Shown one piece after another: positions 63,042-64,000 of a stretch of 64,000 nucleotides of DNA. The DNA is taken from positions 124,001 through 188,000 of the forward strand of contig CBDHFQ010000020.1 of assembly GCA_965262565.1 (NCBI GenBank), given 5' to 3'. A program made the position numbers and the translations under genes. Under the pieces are notes generated by a model. It worked only from the letters and a program-made list of their open reading frames with translations. It did no database searches and had not been told where the DNA came from. The stretch's first letter is position 1; every line of letters begins with the position of its first letter. The DNA is from CBDHFQ01 sp965262565. Lineage in GTDB: Bacteria > Bacteroidota > Bacteroidia > J057.

Positions 63042-64000
63042 ATGTGGGTTAATCTTATCATTGTCATTGTTCTGGTGATCCTCTCAGGAACGTTCGCCGG
63101 GCTAACGTTAGCTTTATTTGGCATTAAGCTGAGTACGTTAGAAAGAAAAATCAGGCTAGGTGATAAACAAGCAGAGAAAGTATATAGCATAAGGAAAAAA
63201 GGAAATCTGTTATTGTGCACCCTCCTCTTGGGAAATGTTGCTTCCTATACCATTATGGCTATTTTTCTGGGGAGCATTACTTCAGGCGTAATAGCAGGGT
63301 TCATTGCCACTGCCCTTATCTTTGTTTTTGGGGAAATTCTCCCCCAAGCCGTTTTTCCAAAATATGCCTTGGAGATCGGAGCAACTTTATCCTGGCTGGT
63401 TTGGATATGTATCATCATTTTTTATCCTGTGGCGGCACCTATAGCATGGATACTGGACAAATTATTGGGAGAGGAGGGGCCTGTATTGTGGAGCAAACAG
63501 GAGCTGGAAGAAATTATCAAATATCATGAAGATGTAGGTGATGGCATCATAGATGAAGATGAGGAGCGAATTATTCTGGGGGCACTTTCCTTTTCTGACA
63601 TGGAAGTAGGGACTATCATGATTCCTCGTGAGCAAGTGTTTTATTTAGGGGCTCAAGAAATCATCACTCCTCAGATACTGGAAAAAATAAAAGAAAAAGG
63701 GTATAGCCGAATTCCTGTATATGATGCTGTGAAAAATAAGGTGGAAGGAATTCTCTACACTAAAAATCTAATAGGAGAACCTGTAGGGAATAAGAAAACC
63801 GCTCAGGATGTGTGCAATAAAAAAAAGCTGATTATTGTTAAAACATCTCTACAATTAGATAGTCTACTCAACTTACTGATTCATAGTAAGCTGCATATGG
63901 CAATCGTCGTCGATGAGGAGGATAAGTTCGCAGGGATTGCCACATTGGAAGACATACTAGAGGAAATACTCAACATTGAATTGGAAGATATAAAACAATG
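63042..64000 (+). CDS. CNNM/CorC/HlyC-type transporter (DUF21 and CBS domains), cut by window end
   Basis: The frame is open from ATG 63042 (MWVNLIIVIVLVILSGTFAG) to the end of the window, at least 319 codons. It has an N-terminal DUF21 membrane domain with four hydrophobic segments and the signature GEILPQAVFPKYALE (about 95-109). A tandem CBS region follows (SFSDMEVGTIMIPREQVFYL, YSRIPVYDAVKNKVEGILYT, then MAIVVDEEDKFAGIATLEDI). The missing 3' end would hold the short HlyC/CorC domain, if present. Such proteins handle Mg2+ or other divalent cations. Likely co-transcribed with the Ca2+ ATPase. Confidence 0.88.
   Translation, partial: MWVNLIIVIVLVILSGTFAGLTLALFGIKLSTLERKIRLGDKQAEKVYSIRKKGNLLLCTLLLGNVASYTIMAIFLGSITSGVIAGFIATALIFVFGEILPQAVFPKYALEIGATLSWLVWICIIIFYPVAAPIAWILDKLLGEEGPVLWSKQELEEIIKYHEDVGDGIIDEDEERIILGALSFSDMEVGTIMIPREQVFYLGAQEIITPQILEKIKEKGYSRIPVYDAVKNKVEGILYTKNLIGEPVGNKKTAQDVCNKKKLIIVKTSLQLDSLLNLLIHSKLHMAIVVDEEDKFAGIATLEDILEEILNIELEDIKQ

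Noticed and set aside
1762..64000. tRNA, rRNA or riboswitch genes
   Set aside because: I scanned the intergenic stretches by eye and saw no cloverleaf, rRNA segment or known riboswitch core; a covariance-model search could still find small RNAs.

Overview
The window comes from a chromosome of a member of Bacteroidota. The evidence is a type IX secretion sorting-domain remnant, many secreted proteins with lipoprotein or Tat-type leaders, AT-rich DNA, a bifunctional hisB in a his operon of Bacteroidota gene order, and DUF1549/DUF1553 and DUF1501 proteins. A two-gene glycine-to-glycine-betaine methyltransferase operon suggests a marine or halotolerant lifestyle. I cannot fix the genus.

Layout. 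1-1.8 kb: glycine betaine synthesis operon (minus). 1.8-2.6 kb: AT-rich non-coding DNA with a long-range inverted repeat. 2.6-4.1 kb: a TruC-like pseudouridine synthase and a UPF0173 hydrolase. 4.2-11.6 kb: histidine operon hisG-D-C-B-H-A-F-E (plus), preceded by a short ORF encoding a His-rich peptide that looks like an attenuation leader. hisD carries a one-base frameshift, and no hisI is present. 11.7-16 kb: two paralogous secreted proteins, an S41 peptidase and a broken Rpn-type nuclease. 16.2-18.7 kb: a radical SAM / DUF4130 DNA-repair-type pair and an RRM RNA-binding protein. 19.1-28 kb (minus): an orphan T9SS tail, then a four-gene operon of secreted phosphoesterases. It includes a 1113-residue protein that fuses metallo-beta-lactamase, glycerophosphodiesterase and PhoD-phosphatase domains.

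28-32 kb: an Rpn fragment, a PKD lipoprotein, and a small propeptide-like protein followed by a subtilase with a seven-bladed DUF346 lectin-like propeller. 32-39.2 kb: a planctomycete-style operon (PSCyt1-DUF1549-LamG-DUF1553, DUF1501, DUF2231-cytochrome-LRR, beta-propeller). 39.3-43 kb: a heterodimeric ABC exporter. 43.2-45.3 kb: phnC and phnM without the rest of a C-P lyase system. 45.4-47.4 kb: a PD-(D/E)XK protein, remnants of a SnoaL/HxlR gene pair, and an acyltransferase. 47.5-53.5 kb: an M28 peptidase, a ketoglutarate-semialdehyde dehydrogenase plus FAH-family dehydratase pair, and Sua5.

53.4-56.4 kb: a third copy of the secreted metallophosphoesterase with a decayed ORF next to it, bracketed by 25-bp direct repeats that overlap the 3' end of sua5. 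56.5-64 kb: a frameshifted two-domain acetyltransferase, a GT2 glycosyltransferase, a class III aminotransferase, and a P-type Ca2+ ATPase followed by a CNNM/CorC-type transporter that runs off the window.

Themes. Phosphorus acquisition recurs (five secreted phosphoesterase genes plus phnC/phnM). Several genes are interrupted by small indels (hisD, the Rpn nuclease twice, the GNAT gene, the decayed ORF at 53.5-53.85 kb), so either local decay or assembly indels must be considered. The strongest candidates for undescribed biology are the MBL-GDPD-PhoD fusion operon, the subtilase with a free-standing propeptide-like partner, the His-rich leader ORF, and the orphan phnC-phnM pair.
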